DNA of 64,000 bases, from contig NZ_NESK01000019.1 of assembly GCF_003063415.1 (NCBI RefSeq), forward strand, positions 22,635-86,634. The letters run 5' to 3'. The translations under genes and the position numbers were made by a program. The notes beneath the pieces are model-generated. The model saw only the letters and a list, made by a program, of their open reading frames with translations, did no database searches and was not told the DNA's origin. This stretch comes from Limnohabitans sp. 2KL-17 (GTDB taxonomy: Bacteria; Pseudomonadota; Gammaproteobacteria; Burkholderiales; Burkholderiaceae_C). Positions within the stretch are counted from its first letter, which is position 1, and each line of letters starts with the position of its first letter. Positions 35,138 to 44,825 of this stretch are shown one piece after another.

Positions 35138-37708
35138 ATGGAAGTGTCAAGAATACGCGCACTGCGCGGCCCCAATTTGTGGAGCCGTCACACGGCCATG
35201 GAGGCGATCGTCACATGTCCTGAGGCCGAACGCAGCCTCTTGCCCAACCACCCCATCGAGCAGCGACTGCGGCGCATCTTTCCGGAGGTCGGGCCCATTG
35301 ACGGCAGCCGTCCCGGACAGTCGCCGTCGATGGCGCATGCTCTGGAAAAAGTCACACTGGCTTTGCAAGCACACGCGGGCTGCCCTGTCACCTTCAGTCG
35401 CACCACCGCCACCGAAGAGTCGGGCGTCTACCAAGTCGTTGTGCAGTATTCCGAGGAGGCTGTAGGCCGTTTGGCGCTTGAACTGGCCGAACAACTTTGC
35501 AGGGCTGCCACAGTCGGTCAAGGCTTTGATCTGGAAAGCGCATTGGCGAAACTCCATGAACTGGACGAAGATGTGCGCCTGGGTCCCTCCACAGGCTCGA
35601 TCGTAGACGCAGCTGTCGCCAGAGGGATTCCCTTGCGACGCTTGACCGATGGCAGCTTGGTGCAATTTGGCTGGGGCTCTCAACAACGGCGTATTCAAGC
35701 TGCTGAAATTGACGCCTCCAGTGCGATCGCCGAATCCATCGCCCAAGACAAGGACCTGACCAAAAAGCTGCTGCACGCAGCCGGGGTGCCCGTGCCCTTG
35801 GGCCGCCCAGCACAGACCCTCGAAGAAGCCTGGGCCATCGGCAAGGAAGTGGGCTTTCCCGTTGTGGTCAAGCCGCAGGATGGCAACCAGGGCAAAGGTG
35901 TCACCGTCAATATCACCGAGCGTGAAGCTTTTGACAAAGCCTATGCCACTGCCGAGCGTTACGGCACCGTCATGGTCGAGAAATTTTTGCCGGGCCACGA
36001 TTACCGACTGCTGGTGGTGGGCAACAAACTGATTGCTGCGGCTCGCCGTGAGCCCCCCTTGGTGGTGGGCGATGGCAAACACACGGTGCGCCAACTGGTG
36101 GATCTGGTCAACGCTGACCCCCGCCGCGGCACGGGTCACTCCACCTCGCTGACCAAGATCAGGTTTGACGACATTGCGATTGGCCGCTTGCATGCCCAGG
36201 ATCTCGAACCCGAATCGGTGCCCGAGAAGGGGCGCCGGGTCATCTTGCGCAACAACGCCAACCTGTCTACGGGGGGCAGTGCCACAGATGTGACCGACGA
36301 TGTGCACCCTGAAGTCGCCGCCAGAGTCATTGAAGCGGCTCAGATGGTAGGGCTGGATATTTGTGGCGTTGACGTGGTGTGTGAATCCGTTTTGCGCCCA
36401 CTGGAAGACCAAAACGGGGGCGTCGTCGAAGTCAATGCGGCCCCGGGCTTGCGCATGCACATCAGTCCTTCTTATGGCAAGGGCCGCGATGTGGGCAATG
36501 CCGTGATCGACCAGATGTTCCCCAACGGCGCAACAGGCCGTATTCCTGTGATTGCAGTCACAGGCACCAACGGCAAAACAACCACCGTGCGTCTGACGGC
36601 CCATTTGCTGAAAGCCAAAGGTTTGCGCGTTGGCATGACCAACACCGATGGTGTGTATGTGAACGGCCGCCAGACCGACTCGGGTGACTGCAGCGGCCCC
36701 CGCAGTGCACGTAACGTGTTGATGCACCCCGATGTGGATGCTGCGGTGTTCGAGACTGCCCGTGGCGGCCTGCTGCGCGAAGGCTTGGCCTTTGACCGAT
36801 GCAACGTGGCCATCGTGACCAATCTGGGCGGCGGTGATCACCTGGGCCTGAACTACATCACGACGCTGGAAGACTTGTCTGTTCTCAAACGCGTGATCGT
36901 GCTCAACGTAGAGCACAACGGCATGGCCGTGCTCAACGCAGCAGATCCTGCCGTGGCCATGATGGCACCGCACTGCCCTGGCGATGTGACCTTTTTTGCG
37001 CTGGATGCCAACCAGCCCGTTTTGGCGACTCACCGCGCCCAAGGCAAACGTGTGGTGTTCACAGAAGACGGCCAGATCGTGGCTCAAAAAGGCAAACAGA
37101 TTTTCCGCATTCCGCTTTCCCAGGTGCCCATTACCCGGCAAGGCCAAATCGGCTTTCAGACTGAAAACGTAATGGCGTCCATTGGTGCTGCCTGGGCAGT
37201 GGGTGTGCCGTGGGATACGATTGCCCAAGGTGTCGCCACTTTCATCAGCGACATTCGAGGTGTGCCGGGTCGGTTCAACGTGTTTGACTACCGCGGTGCT
37301 ACCTTGATCGCGGACTATGGCCACAACCCGGACGCCATACAGGCCCTCGTGCAAGCGGTCGACAACATGCCGGCCCACAAACGCTTGGTGGTCATCAGCG
37401 GCGCTGGCGACAGACGCGATCAGGACATACGCGACCAAACCAAAATTCTGGGTCAGGCTTTCGACGAAGTCTTGCTTTACCAGGATGCCTGCCAACGTGG
37501 GCGCGCAGATGGCGAGGTCATTCGATTGCTGCGCGAAGGTTTGCAGGGTGCTGCAAGAACCACCCATGTACAAGACATTCAGGGGGAGTTCAATGCGATC
37601 GACACAGCGCTGTCCCGCTTGTCGCCTGGCGATTTGTGCCTGATTCTGATCGACCAGGTCGAAGAGGCTTTGGCCTACATCACCGAGAAGGTCAAAGCAG
37701 CATCATGA
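35138..37708 (+). CDS. cphA: Cyanophycin synthetase
   Basis: An 857-residue enzyme that makes the storage polymer multi-L-arginyl-poly-L-aspartate without ribosomes. N-terminal RIRALRGPNLWSRHTAMEAI precedes the ATP-grasp half (LGPSTGSIVDAAVARGIP, KPQDGNQGKGVTVNI, VVEVNAAPGLRMHI) that adds Asp; the Mur-ligase half with an intact ATP loop VTGTNGKTTTVRLTAHLL and RNVLMHPDVDAAVFETARGG adds Arg. AGGAA precedes the ATG at 35138. No cyanophycinase or isoaspartyl dipeptidase is in the window. The end overlaps the convergent acyltransferase by 6 bases. Confidence 0.95.
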   Translation: MEVSRIRALRGPNLWSRHTAMEAIVTCPEAERSLLPNHPIEQRLRRIFPEVGPIDGSRPGQSPSMAHALEKVTLALQAHAGCPVTFSRTTATEESGVYQVVVQYSEEAVGRLALELAEQLCRAATVGQGFDLESALAKLHELDEDVRLGPSTGSIVDAAVARGIPLRRLTDGSLVQFGWGSQQRRIQAAEIDASSAIAESIAQDKDLTKKLLHAAGVPVPLGRPAQTLEEAWAIGKEVGFPVVVKPQDGNQGKGVTVNITEREAFDKAYATAERYGTVMVEKFLPGHDYRLLVVGNKLIAAARREPPLVVGDGKHTVRQLVDLVNADPRRGTGHSTSLTKIRFDDIAIGRLHAQDLEPESVPEKGRRVILRNNANLSTGGSATDVTDDVHPEVAARVIEAAQMVGLDICGVDVVCESVLRPLEDQNGGVVEVNAAPGLRMHISPSYGKGRDVGNAVIDQMFPNGATGRIPVIAVTGTNGKTTTVRLTAHLLKAKGLRVGMTNTDGVYVNGRQTDSGDCSGPRSARNVLMHPDVDAAVFETARGGLLREGLAFDRCNVAIVTNLGGGDHLGLNYITTLEDLSVLKRVIVLNVEHNGMAVLNAADPAVAMMAPHCPGDVTFFALDANQPVLATHRAQGKRVVFTEDGQIVAQKGKQIFRIPLSQVPITRQGQIGFQTENVMASIGAAWAVGVPWDTIAQGVATFISDIRGVPGRFNVFDYRGATLIADYGHNPDAIQALVQAVDNMPAHKRLVVISGAGDRRDQDIRDQTKILGQAFDEVLLYQDACQRGRADGEVIRLLREGLQGAARTTHVQDIQGEFNAIDTALSRLSPGDLCLILIDQVEEALAYITEKVKAAS

Positions 37709-38794
37709 CCCACTCATGGCCAGTGCCACACTGGCCATGAAGATCAGGCTCCACACAAACAAGTGCCTGAAATTTTGCGGTTGGCGCTCTGTCAAGCTGT
37801 TGAGCATGTAGCCTGCCCAGACAGACATCAGCACAGAAACAGCCATCCCCATTGCATTGGCTGTCAGCGCCTCGGGCCAGTAAGCCGTGACCACGGCACT
37901 GACCACCAGACTGACAGGGTAATGGATGAGAAACACCGAATAAGACACCCTGGAAAGCCACTGGACGGCGAGGCGCATGCCCAGGGTCACCCTTTCACCT
38001 GAAAACCACGGTTGTGGCGCTGCCGCCAGCAGCAAAGCACAGCCCCAGGCTGCGGCAATCCGCCAACGTGGATCCACCCACAGTACAAACAAACCCAACG
38101 CCACCAACACCCACCAACCCTTGAGGACCATGCGACTTTGCCGAGCACTGTACGCCAGCATGCCCATGCCGTAAGAGCCCCAAAAATACACGCCGTAGTC
38201 ATCCAGATCGTCGTTCAGATTCCAGACAATCAAAGACCCCAAGGTCAAACCCAGCCAAAGTTGCCAACGCACGTTGTCCAGGTTCAGTCCTGGGTAACGC
38301 AGCACCATTTTTGAGGCCCCAAGCATCGTCAGCAAAGCGATGCAATAAAGCTGAAAATCTATCGCGACATACCAGATACCAGCAGACAGGGCCTCGATAT
38401 CCAACACATGCTGGAGCAGCAAAAGATGGGCCAATGCAGTGGGCCAGTCGGGTGTCGCCGAGAGATGCGAAATCACGTGATCAGCCCGCAAGTATTCAGA
38501 CAAGAGCACCGTCACGCTCAAAGCGGCCAACAGCGGGATCACCAGCCGCATGTAACGCCACCCAGCCATCTTCCTAGCCTGCGACCAACCGAGTGATTGG
38601 GCGGGCGTCAATGCAGCGGCCATCAAAAAGCCTGAGCACACCAGAAACACCTGGACAGCCAATCGCCCGTGGTCATAAAACCAGCCGATCAATGTCGGCC
38701 AAGCCAGCATCACCACATCCGACATGGGGCCGTAAAAGGCCAAATGGTGCAAAACGATCAGGATGCAACCTGCAGCCTTCAGTGCATCCGGCAA
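37703..38794 (-). CDS. Acyltransferase 3 family membrane protein
   Basis: About 363 residues with ten or so membrane helices. The N-terminal LKAAGCILIVLHHLAFYG carries the conserved His of the acyltransferase-3 (OafA-like) family, followed by QVFLVCSGFLMAAAL and a family-type GIWYVAIDFQLYC. Members O-acylate sugars, lipids or antibiotics at the membrane. The only start in the open frame is a TTG at 38794 with no ribosome site, and the first codons abut the T-run of a terminator hairpin, so the true N-terminus is uncertain. It is convergent with cphA. Confidence 0.78.
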   Translation of the reverse strand: MPDALKAAGCILIVLHHLAFYGPMSDVVMLAWPTLIGWFYDHGRLAVQVFLVCSGFLMAAALTPAQSLGWSQARKMAGWRYMRLVIPLLAALSVTVLLSEYLRADHVISHLSATPDWPTALAHLLLLQHVLDIEALSAGIWYVAIDFQLYCIALLTMLGASKMVLRYPGLNLDNVRWQLWLGLTLGSLIVWNLNDDLDDYGVYFWGSYGMGMLAYSARQSRMVLKGWWVLVALGLFVLWVDPRWRIAAAWGCALLLAAAPQPWFSGERVTLGMRLAVQWLSRVSYSVFLIHYPVSLVVSAVVTAYWPEALTANAMGMAVSVLMSVWAGYMLNSLTERQPQNFRHLFVWSLIFMASVALAMSGS

Positions 38795-38817
38795 AAAAGA
38801 GCGCCCCGAAGGGCGCT
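38793..38817 (-). terminator. Terminator of the nitronate monooxygenase gene
   Basis: Reading the minus strand, AGCGCCC and GGGCGCT pair around TTCG and are followed by six T residues after one base. It ends the etfBA-dehydrogenase-monooxygenase transcript and abuts the presumed start of the acyltransferase. Confidence 0.85.
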
Positions 38818-38860
38818 GCTCAACCGTGGAATCCAGTGTTTTCAGATCCCGACCCGATCA

Positions 38861-39814
38861 TCAAAGTGCCAACCTTGCACGCGCTGCCTGGTACTCGCGC
38901 TTGAATTTGGCCACAAGCTCTGCTGTGCTCTGTATGGCGGTAATGGCACCGATACCCTGGCCACAACCCCAAATGTCTTTCCAGGCTTTTTTGGCGTCGC
39001 CGCCAAAGTTCATCTTGGTCGGGTCGGATTCAGGCAAGTTGTCAGGGTCGAGGCCTGCTGCTCGAATGGACGGTGCCAGGTAATTGCCATGCACGCCGGT
39101 GAACAAGTTGCTGTAGACGATGTCATCGGAATTGCTGTCCACAATGGCTTGCTTGTAATCTTCTGCCGCCCGCGCCTCCAGGGTGGCAATGAAGGCAGAA
39201 CCAATGTAGGCAAAGTCTGCACCCATGGCTTGGGCCGCCAAAATGGCATCGCCTGAGGCAATAGAGCCTGACAAAGCCACCGGGCCATCGAACCATTGAC
39301 GGATTTCCTGAATCAGCGCGAACGGGCTTTTTACACCCGCATGACCGCCTGCACCTGCGGCCACAGCGATCAAGCCGTCAGCACCTTTTTCAATCGCTTT
39401 GCGCGCGTGCTTGTTGTTGATGATGTCGTGCAGCACCACGCCGCCATAGCTGTGCGCTGCGGCATTGATTTCTTCACGCGCACCCAGCGAGGTGATGATG
39501 ATGGGCACCTTGTACTTCACGCACATGGCCATGTCGTGCTCCAGACGGTCGTTGCTCTTGTGCACGATCTGGTTGATGGCAAACGGCGCAGCGGGCTTGT
39601 CAGGGTTGGCCTTGTTGTAGGCGGCCAAGGTTTCGGTGATCTCGGCCAGCCACTCGTCCAATTGGGCAGCAGGACGTGCATTCAATCCAGGCATGGAGCC
39701 GACCACACCCGCCTTGCATTGTTCAATCACCAGCTTGGGGTTGCTGATGATGAACAGGGGCGATGCGATGACCGGAAATGGCAGATTCGACAAAACGGGA
39801 GGGAGCTTGGACAT
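38861..39814 (-). CDS. Nitronate monooxygenase / 2-nitropropane dioxygenase family protein
   Basis: A 317-residue FMN-dependent TIM-barrel protein. Characteristic segments are PFPVIASPLFIISNPKLV, AGVVGSMPGLNARP, GADGLIAVAAGAGGHAGV (FMN phosphate loop with His) and LSGSIASGDAILAAQAMGAD. It oxidises nitronates or acts as a related FMN oxidoreductase; here it shares a transcript with an acyl-CoA dehydrogenase and the electron-transfer flavoprotein. The ATG at 39814 has GAGG upstream; the longer frame is rejected. A terminator follows. Confidence 0.87.
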   Translation of the reverse strand: MSKLPPVLSNLPFPVIASPLFIISNPKLVIEQCKAGVVGSMPGLNARPAAQLDEWLAEITETLAAYNKANPDKPAAPFAINQIVHKSNDRLEHDMAMCVKYKVPIIITSLGAREEINAAAHSYGGVVLHDIINNKHARKAIEKGADGLIAVAAGAGGHAGVKSPFALIQEIRQWFDGPVALSGSIASGDAILAAQAMGADFAYIGSAFIATLEARAAEDYKQAIVDSNSDDIVYSNLFTGVHGNYLAPSIRAAGLDPDNLPESDPTKMNFGGDAKKAWKDIWGCGQGIGAITAIQSTAELVAKFKREYQAARARLAL

Positions 39815-39946
39815 GTTTAACCTCAGAGAGATGGGTGATTGTCTGGAGCCGATATGCAAATACTTGTCAGCATCGGGACACTGCGACTGAAATGGTCTGC
39901 GTGTCGACCTCAAAAATGCCGACACGCAGGTCTGAACAAGCTTCGG

Positions 39947-41737
39947 TCAGAACGCCTCGAGCGCCATCGCTGTCACGCTGGTCGCACCTTCGACAATGCT
40001 GTCGCGGATGCCTGGGGCTTTGGACAGGATGTGGTCAGCGTAAAAACGGGCTGTGGTCACTTTGGCAGCCATGAAATCGGCGTCTTGTGCCTTCGCTTCA
40101 GGCGTGAGCGCCACCAGCAAGGCCCGGCCCATCTGCCAGCCCGCCATCAGATTTCCCGCCAGCATCAGGTAGGGCACGCTGCCTGCAAACACATCATTCG
40201 GATGGGCTTTGGTGTTGCCGGCCACGAATTCGACCACATCGATGAAGGCTTCTCGGGCTGCTTTCAGGCGTTTGGCCACCGCCTGCGCATCGGCATTGGG
40301 CGACGCCATCAAATTGGCCTCGGTCTGTGCCACCTGGCCTGCCAGGGCTTTGGCGGTCTGCCCCCCGTCGCGGGAGGTTTTGCGGCCTACCAGGTCATTG
40401 GCCTGGATGGCGGTTGTGCCTTCGTAGATGGTCAGGATCTTCGCGTCTCGGTAGTACTGGGCTGCACCGGTTTCTTCGATGAAGCCCATGCCGCCATGCA
40501 CCTGCACGCCCAGACTGGTCACTTCCAAGCTCATCTCGGTGCTGTAGCCCTTGACCAGTGGCACCATGAATTCGTAGAAGGCCAGGTTTTGCTGACGCAC
40601 CTCGGCATCGGGATGGTGGTGCGAAGCATCGTAGGCAGCCGCCGCCGTGGAAGCCATGGCGCGGCAGCCTTCGGTGTAGGCGCGCATGGTCATCAGCATG
40701 CGGCGCACATCCGGATGGTGAATGATCGGGCCAGCGGCAGGCAAACTGCCATCGACCGGGCGGCTTTGCACGCGGTCGCGAGCGTATTGCACAGCACGCT
40801 GGTACGAGCGCTGGGCAATCGCAATGCCCTGCACACCCACCGCATAGCGGGCAGCGTTCATCATGATGAACATGTACTCAAGGCCACGGTTTTCCTGCCC
40901 CACCAGAAAGCCAACGCCACCACCGTGGTCACCAAATTGCAAAACGGCAGTAGGACTGGCCTTGATGCCCATCTTGTGTTCGATGCTCACGCAATGCACA
41001 TCGTTGCGATCGCCCAGCGAGCCATCGGACTTGACCATGAACTTGGGGACAACAAACAGGCTGATGCCCTTCACGCCTTCGGGTGCGCCCAGCACCCGGG
41101 CCAGCACCAAATGCACAATGTTTTCGGCCATATCGTGTTCACCGTAGGTGATGTAGATCTTGGTGCCGAAAATTTTGAATGTGCCGTCGGGCTGCGGTTC
41201 AGCCCGGGTTCTTACTGCGGCCAGGTCGGATCCGGCTTGAGACTCGGTCAGGTTCATGGTGCCAGTCCATTGGCCTGAGATCAATTTTTCCAGATAAATG
41301 GCTTTGAGTTCGTCCGAGCCCGCCGTGATCAAGGCTTCGATCGCGCCATCGGTGAGCAATGGGCACAAGGCAAAAGCCATGTTGGCCGAATTGAGCATTT
41401 CACCGCAGGCCGCGCCAATCGTTTTGGGCAAGCCCTGCCCGCCAAAGTCAGTGGGATGCTGCAGCCCTTGCCAGCCGCCTTGCGCATATTGCTGATAAGC
41501 CTCCTTAAACCCGGGTGTGGTGGTCACGCCGCTGCCGTTGTGAAACGAAGGGTTTTTGTCACCCTCCCAGTTCAGGGGCGAGATCACGTCCTGGTTGAGC
41601 TTTGCACACTCCTCGAGCACGGCTTGCGCGGTTTCCAGCCCGGCATCCTCAAAGCCGGGAATCTGCGCAATCTGATCAATGCGGGCCAGATGCTCGATGT
41701 TGAAAAGCATGTCTTTCAAGGGTGCGATGTAGCTCAT
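39947..41737 (-). CDS. Acyl-CoA dehydrogenase, long FadE-like type
   Basis: A 596-residue flavoprotein of the family with an extra C-terminal domain. It contains GFKEAYQQYAQGGWQGLQHP, FGGQGLPKTIGAACGEML, MNLTESQAGSDLAAVRTRA and the C-terminal GGMGFIEETGAAQYYRDAK and YEGTTAIQANDLVGRK. It introduces a trans-2 double bond into acyl-CoA and passes electrons to ETF, whose genes lie immediately upstream. GGAGATAA-type sequence precedes the start. It also serves as the reference for the deleted paralogue at 19897-21485. Confidence 0.92.
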   Translation of the reverse strand: MSYIAPLKDMLFNIEHLARIDQIAQIPGFEDAGLETAQAVLEECAKLNQDVISPLNWEGDKNPSFHNGSGVTTTPGFKEAYQQYAQGGWQGLQHPTDFGGQGLPKTIGAACGEMLNSANMAFALCPLLTDGAIEALITAGSDELKAIYLEKLISGQWTGTMNLTESQAGSDLAAVRTRAEPQPDGTFKIFGTKIYITYGEHDMAENIVHLVLARVLGAPEGVKGISLFVVPKFMVKSDGSLGDRNDVHCVSIEHKMGIKASPTAVLQFGDHGGGVGFLVGQENRGLEYMFIMMNAARYAVGVQGIAIAQRSYQRAVQYARDRVQSRPVDGSLPAAGPIIHHPDVRRMLMTMRAYTEGCRAMASTAAAAYDASHHHPDAEVRQQNLAFYEFMVPLVKGYSTEMSLEVTSLGVQVHGGMGFIEETGAAQYYRDAKILTIYEGTTAIQANDLVGRKTSRDGGQTAKALAGQVAQTEANLMASPNADAQAVAKRLKAAREAFIDVVEFVAGNTKAHPNDVFAGSVPYLMLAGNLMAGWQMGRALLVALTPEAKAQDADFMAAKVTTARFYADHILSKAPGIRDSIVEGATSVTAMALEAF

Positions 41738-41802
41738 GATTTATCTCCGTGCGTCTTATGAAAGGTTGAATGCGCCATGCAGGTGGTGGCCTGCGGCACA
41801 GC

Positions 41803-42735
41803 TCAGAGCGACTGAGTCAACTCAGGCACAGCAGCAAACAAGTCGGCTTCAAGGCCGAAGTCGGCCACGCTGAAGATCGGGGCCTCAGGGTCTTTGTTGA
41901 TCGCCACGATCACCTTGGAATCCTTCATGCCCGCCAGGTGCTGGATCGCACCTGAGATGCCACAAGCCACATACAGTTGCGGCGCAACAATCTTGCCGGT
42001 CTGACCCACTTGCAGGTCGTTGGCAGCGTATCCGGCATCGACTGCCGCACGACTGGCACCAATGGCAGCGCCCAGCTTGTCGGCCAGCGGCGTCATGATT
42101 TCATTGAATTTTTCCGAACTGCCCAAGGCCCGGCCACCAGACACGATGATCTTGGCTGCGGTCAGTTCAGGGCGGTCGTTCTTGGCGATCTCGCTGCGCG
42201 TGAACGCGCTCTTGCCGCTGTCAGCCAGGGCCGCAACAGCTTCCACAGTGGCATGGCCACCGCTCGCGGCAGCGGGATCAAAACCAGTGGTGCGCACGGT
42301 GATCACTTTGGTCGCATCGGTGCTCTGCACGGTGGCCATCGCATTGCCTGCGTAAATAGGGCGCTCGAACGTGTCGGTCGAGATGACCTGGGTCACATCG
42401 CTGATCTGGCCTACGTCGAGCTTGGCAGCTACGCGGGGCGCCACGTTTTTGCCCGCAGCTGTGGCTGGGAACAGGATGTGGCTGTAGTTGCCAGCAATGG
42501 CCAACACTTGTGCGGCGACGTTTTCGGCCAGGCCATGCGCCAAACTTTCGTTGTCAGCGTGGATCACCTTGGACACGCCCACGATGGTGGAAGCGGCTGC
42601 GGCAGCAGCGGCAGCATTGTGTCCAGCCACCAGCACATGCACATCTCCGCCGCAAGCGGCAGCGGCAGTGACGGTGTTCAAGGTGGCGCCCTTGATCGAA
42701 GCGTTGTCGTGTTCTGCAATAACGAGTGCGGTCAT
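41803..42735 (-). CDS. etfA: Electron transfer flavoprotein alpha subunit
   Basis: A 310-residue FAD-binding subunit. The N-terminal [20 protein letters not shown] and the C-terminal FAD signature region [26 protein letters not shown] and [20 protein letters not shown] are typical (only landmarks are named, at about residues 235-300). With EtfB it shuttles electrons from acyl-CoA dehydrogenases to the quinone pool through ETF-QO. It begins 2 bases after etfB and ends 65 bases before the dehydrogenase gene. Confidence 0.96.
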   Translation of the reverse strand: MTALVIAEHDNASIKGATLNTVTAAAACGGDVHVLVAGHNAAAAAAAASTIVGVSKVIHADNESLAHGLAENVAAQVLAIAGNYSHILFPATAAGKNVAPRVAAKLDVGQISDVTQVISTDTFERPIYAGNAMATVQSTDATKVITVRTTGFDPAAASGGHATVEAVAALADSGKSAFTRSEIAKNDRPELTAAKIIVSGGRALGSSEKFNEIMTPLADKLGAAIGASRAAVDAGYAANDLQVGQTGKIVAPQLYVACGISGAIQHLAGMKDSKVIVAINKDPEAPIFSVADFGLEADLFAAVPELTQSL

Positions 42736-42737
42736 GG

Positions 42738-43493
42738 TCAGATTACCTTTGCAACATTTTTTAATTTATCGACCAGGGTGGCCACATCGGGCACCTTGAT
42801 GCCTGCGCTGCGCTTGGCAGGCTCCACCACTTTGAGGGTCTTGATACGGGGCGACACATCCACGCCGAGGTCTTCGGGTTTGTAGTTGTCGATCTGCTTT
42901 TTCTTGGCCTTCATGATGTTGGGCAGCGTCACATAACGCGGCTCATTCAAGCGCAAATCGGTGGTCACCACCGCGGGCAGGCTGATGGACAGCACCTCCA
43001 AGCCACCATCGATTTCACGAGTGACTTGGGCTTTGCCATCCACGATCTCGACCTTGCTGGCAAAGGTGGCTTGCGGCAGGTCAGCCAGCGCCGCCAGCAT
43101 CTGGCCCGTCTGGTTGCAATCGTCGTCAATGGCTTGCTTGCCCAAGATGATCAGACCGGGCTGCTCCTTGTCCACCAATGCCTTGAGCAACTTGGCCACT
43201 GCCAAGGGCTGCAAGTCAAGGTCAGCGGGGGTTTCAACCAGGATGCCGCGATCCGCACCAATGGCCATGGCCGTGCGCAGGGTTTCCTGGCACTGGGCCA
43301 CGCCACAAGACACAGCGATGACTTCGGTGGCCAGACCCTTTTCTCGCAGGCGCACAGCTTCTTCCACGGCGATTTCGTCAAAAGGGTTCATGCTCATCTT
43401 GACGTTGGCGATGTCTACGCCCGACCCATCAGACTTGACGCGCACCTTGACGTTGTAGTCCACCACCCGCTTGACGGGAACGAGAATTTTCAT
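42738..43493 (-). CDS. etfB: Electron transfer flavoprotein beta subunit
   Basis: A 251-residue AMP-binding subunit. It begins [19 protein letters not shown] and contains [18 protein letters not shown] and [20 protein letters not shown]; the C-terminal segment [20 protein letters not shown] is the ETF-beta family signature. The ATG at 43493 follows GGAGATG; the ten-codon longer frame is rejected. It is the first gene of the etfBA-acyl-CoA dehydrogenase unit and has palindromic sites upstream. Confidence 0.96.
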   Translation of the reverse strand: MKILVPVKRVVDYNVKVRVKSDGSGVDIANVKMSMNPFDEIAVEEAVRLREKGLATEVIAVSCGVAQCQETLRTAMAIGADRGILVETPADLDLQPLAVAKLLKALVDKEQPGLIILGKQAIDDDCNQTGQMLAALADLPQATFASKVEIVDGKAQVTREIDGGLEVLSISLPAVVTTDLRLNEPRYVTLPNIMKAKKKQIDNYKPEDLGVDVSPRIKTLKVVEPAKRSAGIKVPDVATLVDKLKNVAKVI

Positions 43494-43547
43494 GAAAACA
43501 TCTCCATTGATATCAAAACGCAAGTGCCTTAAAACGCCACGATTTCG

Positions 43548-43568
43548 TTGACGTTACGTAAACGTCAA
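43548..43568. promoter_or_regulatory. MerR/LiuR-like palindrome upstream of etfBA
   Basis: Perfect 8-base arms TTGACGTT and AACGTCAA flank ACGTA, 55 bases before the etfB start. This resembles the LiuR-type (MerR family) sites found before branched-chain amino-acid and acyl-CoA oxidation genes in Proteobacteria. The resemblance is from memory; no liuR gene is in the window. Confidence 0.55.
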
Positions 43569-43674
43569 TTGTGCATCAAAAGACTTTTAAAAAGGTACAA
43601 ACGCACCAAAAAAGCACGGTCGTTCGAATTTTACAACGTACTTTTTTAGATTTACAACATCCTACCCCCGGGAA

Positions 43675-43698
43675 TTCACCGACCAATCGGTAGGTGAA
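43675..43698. promoter_or_regulatory. TetR-type palindrome between etfB and the TRAP genes
   Basis: Arms TTCACCnACC and GGTnGGTGAA surround AATC, with one mismatched position in each arm. Size and the CCGACCAATCGG-like centre suit a TetR-family dimer. It lies 78 bases before dctP and about 180 bases before etfB; either promoter could be its target. Confidence 0.5.
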
Positions 43699-43775
43699 TC
43701 AGGATTACCATTAAATTTGGCGTCGAAAAATCCGTAATACGATGATGTTTTGTAACAATTAACTGGAGCAATCTG

Positions 43776-44798
43776 ATGAGAAATTCTTTGGTTTACGCAG
43801 CCGCTATGGCCCTAGCAAGCTTCACTGGACTTGCTCAAGCACAAACAGTCTTGACCGTGTCAAGCTGGGTGCCCCCCACGCACGGGCTGTCGATGTCTCA
43901 AAAAGAATGGTGCGATGACTTGGCAGCCAAAACATCTAACCGTGTTCGTTGCAACATCCTGCCCCGGGCTGTCACGCCTGCTCCAGGCACTTTCGATGCT
44001 GTGAAAAATGGATTGGTTGATGTGTCTTTCACCGTCCACGGCTATACGCCAGGACGATTTGTTCTTTCGCAAATCGCTGAGTTTCCTTTTCTGGGTGACC
44101 GGGCAGAACCCTTGTCGGTGGCTTTCAACCGCATTGCCAGCAAATACCCCGAGTTCGCTGCCGAGCACCAAGGCGTGAAAGTTCTGGGATATTTCACCCA
44201 CGGCCCAGGCATCGTGTTCAATACCAAAAAACCCATCACCCGCGTGGAAGACCTCTCGGGCCTGAAGTTCCGGGTGGGCGGCGGTATGGTCAATGAGATC
44301 TCTAAAACTCTTGACATGAACGTCACTCTTAAGCCTGCACCCGAATCCTACGAATTGCTCTCCAGCGGCGTGATGGATGGCACGCTGTTCCCTGCCGAAT
44401 CCACAGACTCTTTCAAGATCGACAAGATCATCAAACACGCCACCCAGTTTCCTGGCGGTCTGTACAACACCAGTTTTGTCTTCATGATGAACCCGGCCAA
44501 ATACAACAGCCTCTCGGCCGAAGACAAAAAAATCGTGGACGAGCTTTCGGGTGAAGCCGTTGCCAGGCGCTTTGGCAAAGCCTGGGACCGTGTGGATGAC
44601 CTGGCTTTGACCAACATGCAGAAAAATGGCGTGAAAGTCATCAAAGCCGACAACAACTTCGTCAGCGGTGTTACCGTTCGTGTCAGCAAACTGGAGCGGG
44701 ATTGGGCTCAAGGTGCCAAAGCCAAAGGTTTGAAAGACCCATCTGGCACCTTGTCAGAATTCCGTGCTGAAATTGCCAAGTTGCAAAAGCAAAAGTAA
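43776..44798 (+). CDS. dctP: TRAP transporter solute-binding protein (DctP type)
   Basis: A 340-residue periplasmic receptor. A Sec signal peptide (about residues 1-22, ending GLAQAQ) precedes the mature VLTVSSWVPPTHGLSMSQ. FRVGGGMVNEISKTLDMNV contains the conserved carboxylate-binding Arg region, and YELLSSGVMDGTLFP follows. It captures a carboxylate or similar ligand for the DctQM permease encoded next. GGAG precedes the ATG. The ligand is unknown. A terminator-like hairpin follows. Confidence 0.92.
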   Translation: MRNSLVYAAAMALASFTGLAQAQTVLTVSSWVPPTHGLSMSQKEWCDDLAAKTSNRVRCNILPRAVTPAPGTFDAVKNGLVDVSFTVHGYTPGRFVLSQIAEFPFLGDRAEPLSVAFNRIASKYPEFAAEHQGVKVLGYFTHGPGIVFNTKKPITRVEDLSGLKFRVGGGMVNEISKTLDMNVTLKPAPESYELLSSGVMDGTLFPAESTDSFKIDKIIKHATQFPGGLYNTSFVFMMNPAKYNSLSAEDKKIVDELSGEAVARRFGKAWDRVDDLALTNMQKNGVKVIKADNNFVSGVTVRVSKLERDWAQGAKAKGLKDPSGTLSEFRAEIAKLQKQK

Positions 44799-44825
44799 TC
44801 GCGCATTCCCCAGGTCAATCGCCTG

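Noticed and set aside
35147..37573. An 808-codon open frame opposite cphA
   Set aside because: His/Gln/Val-rich shadow of a well-defined cyanophycin synthetase; no ribosome site or family features.
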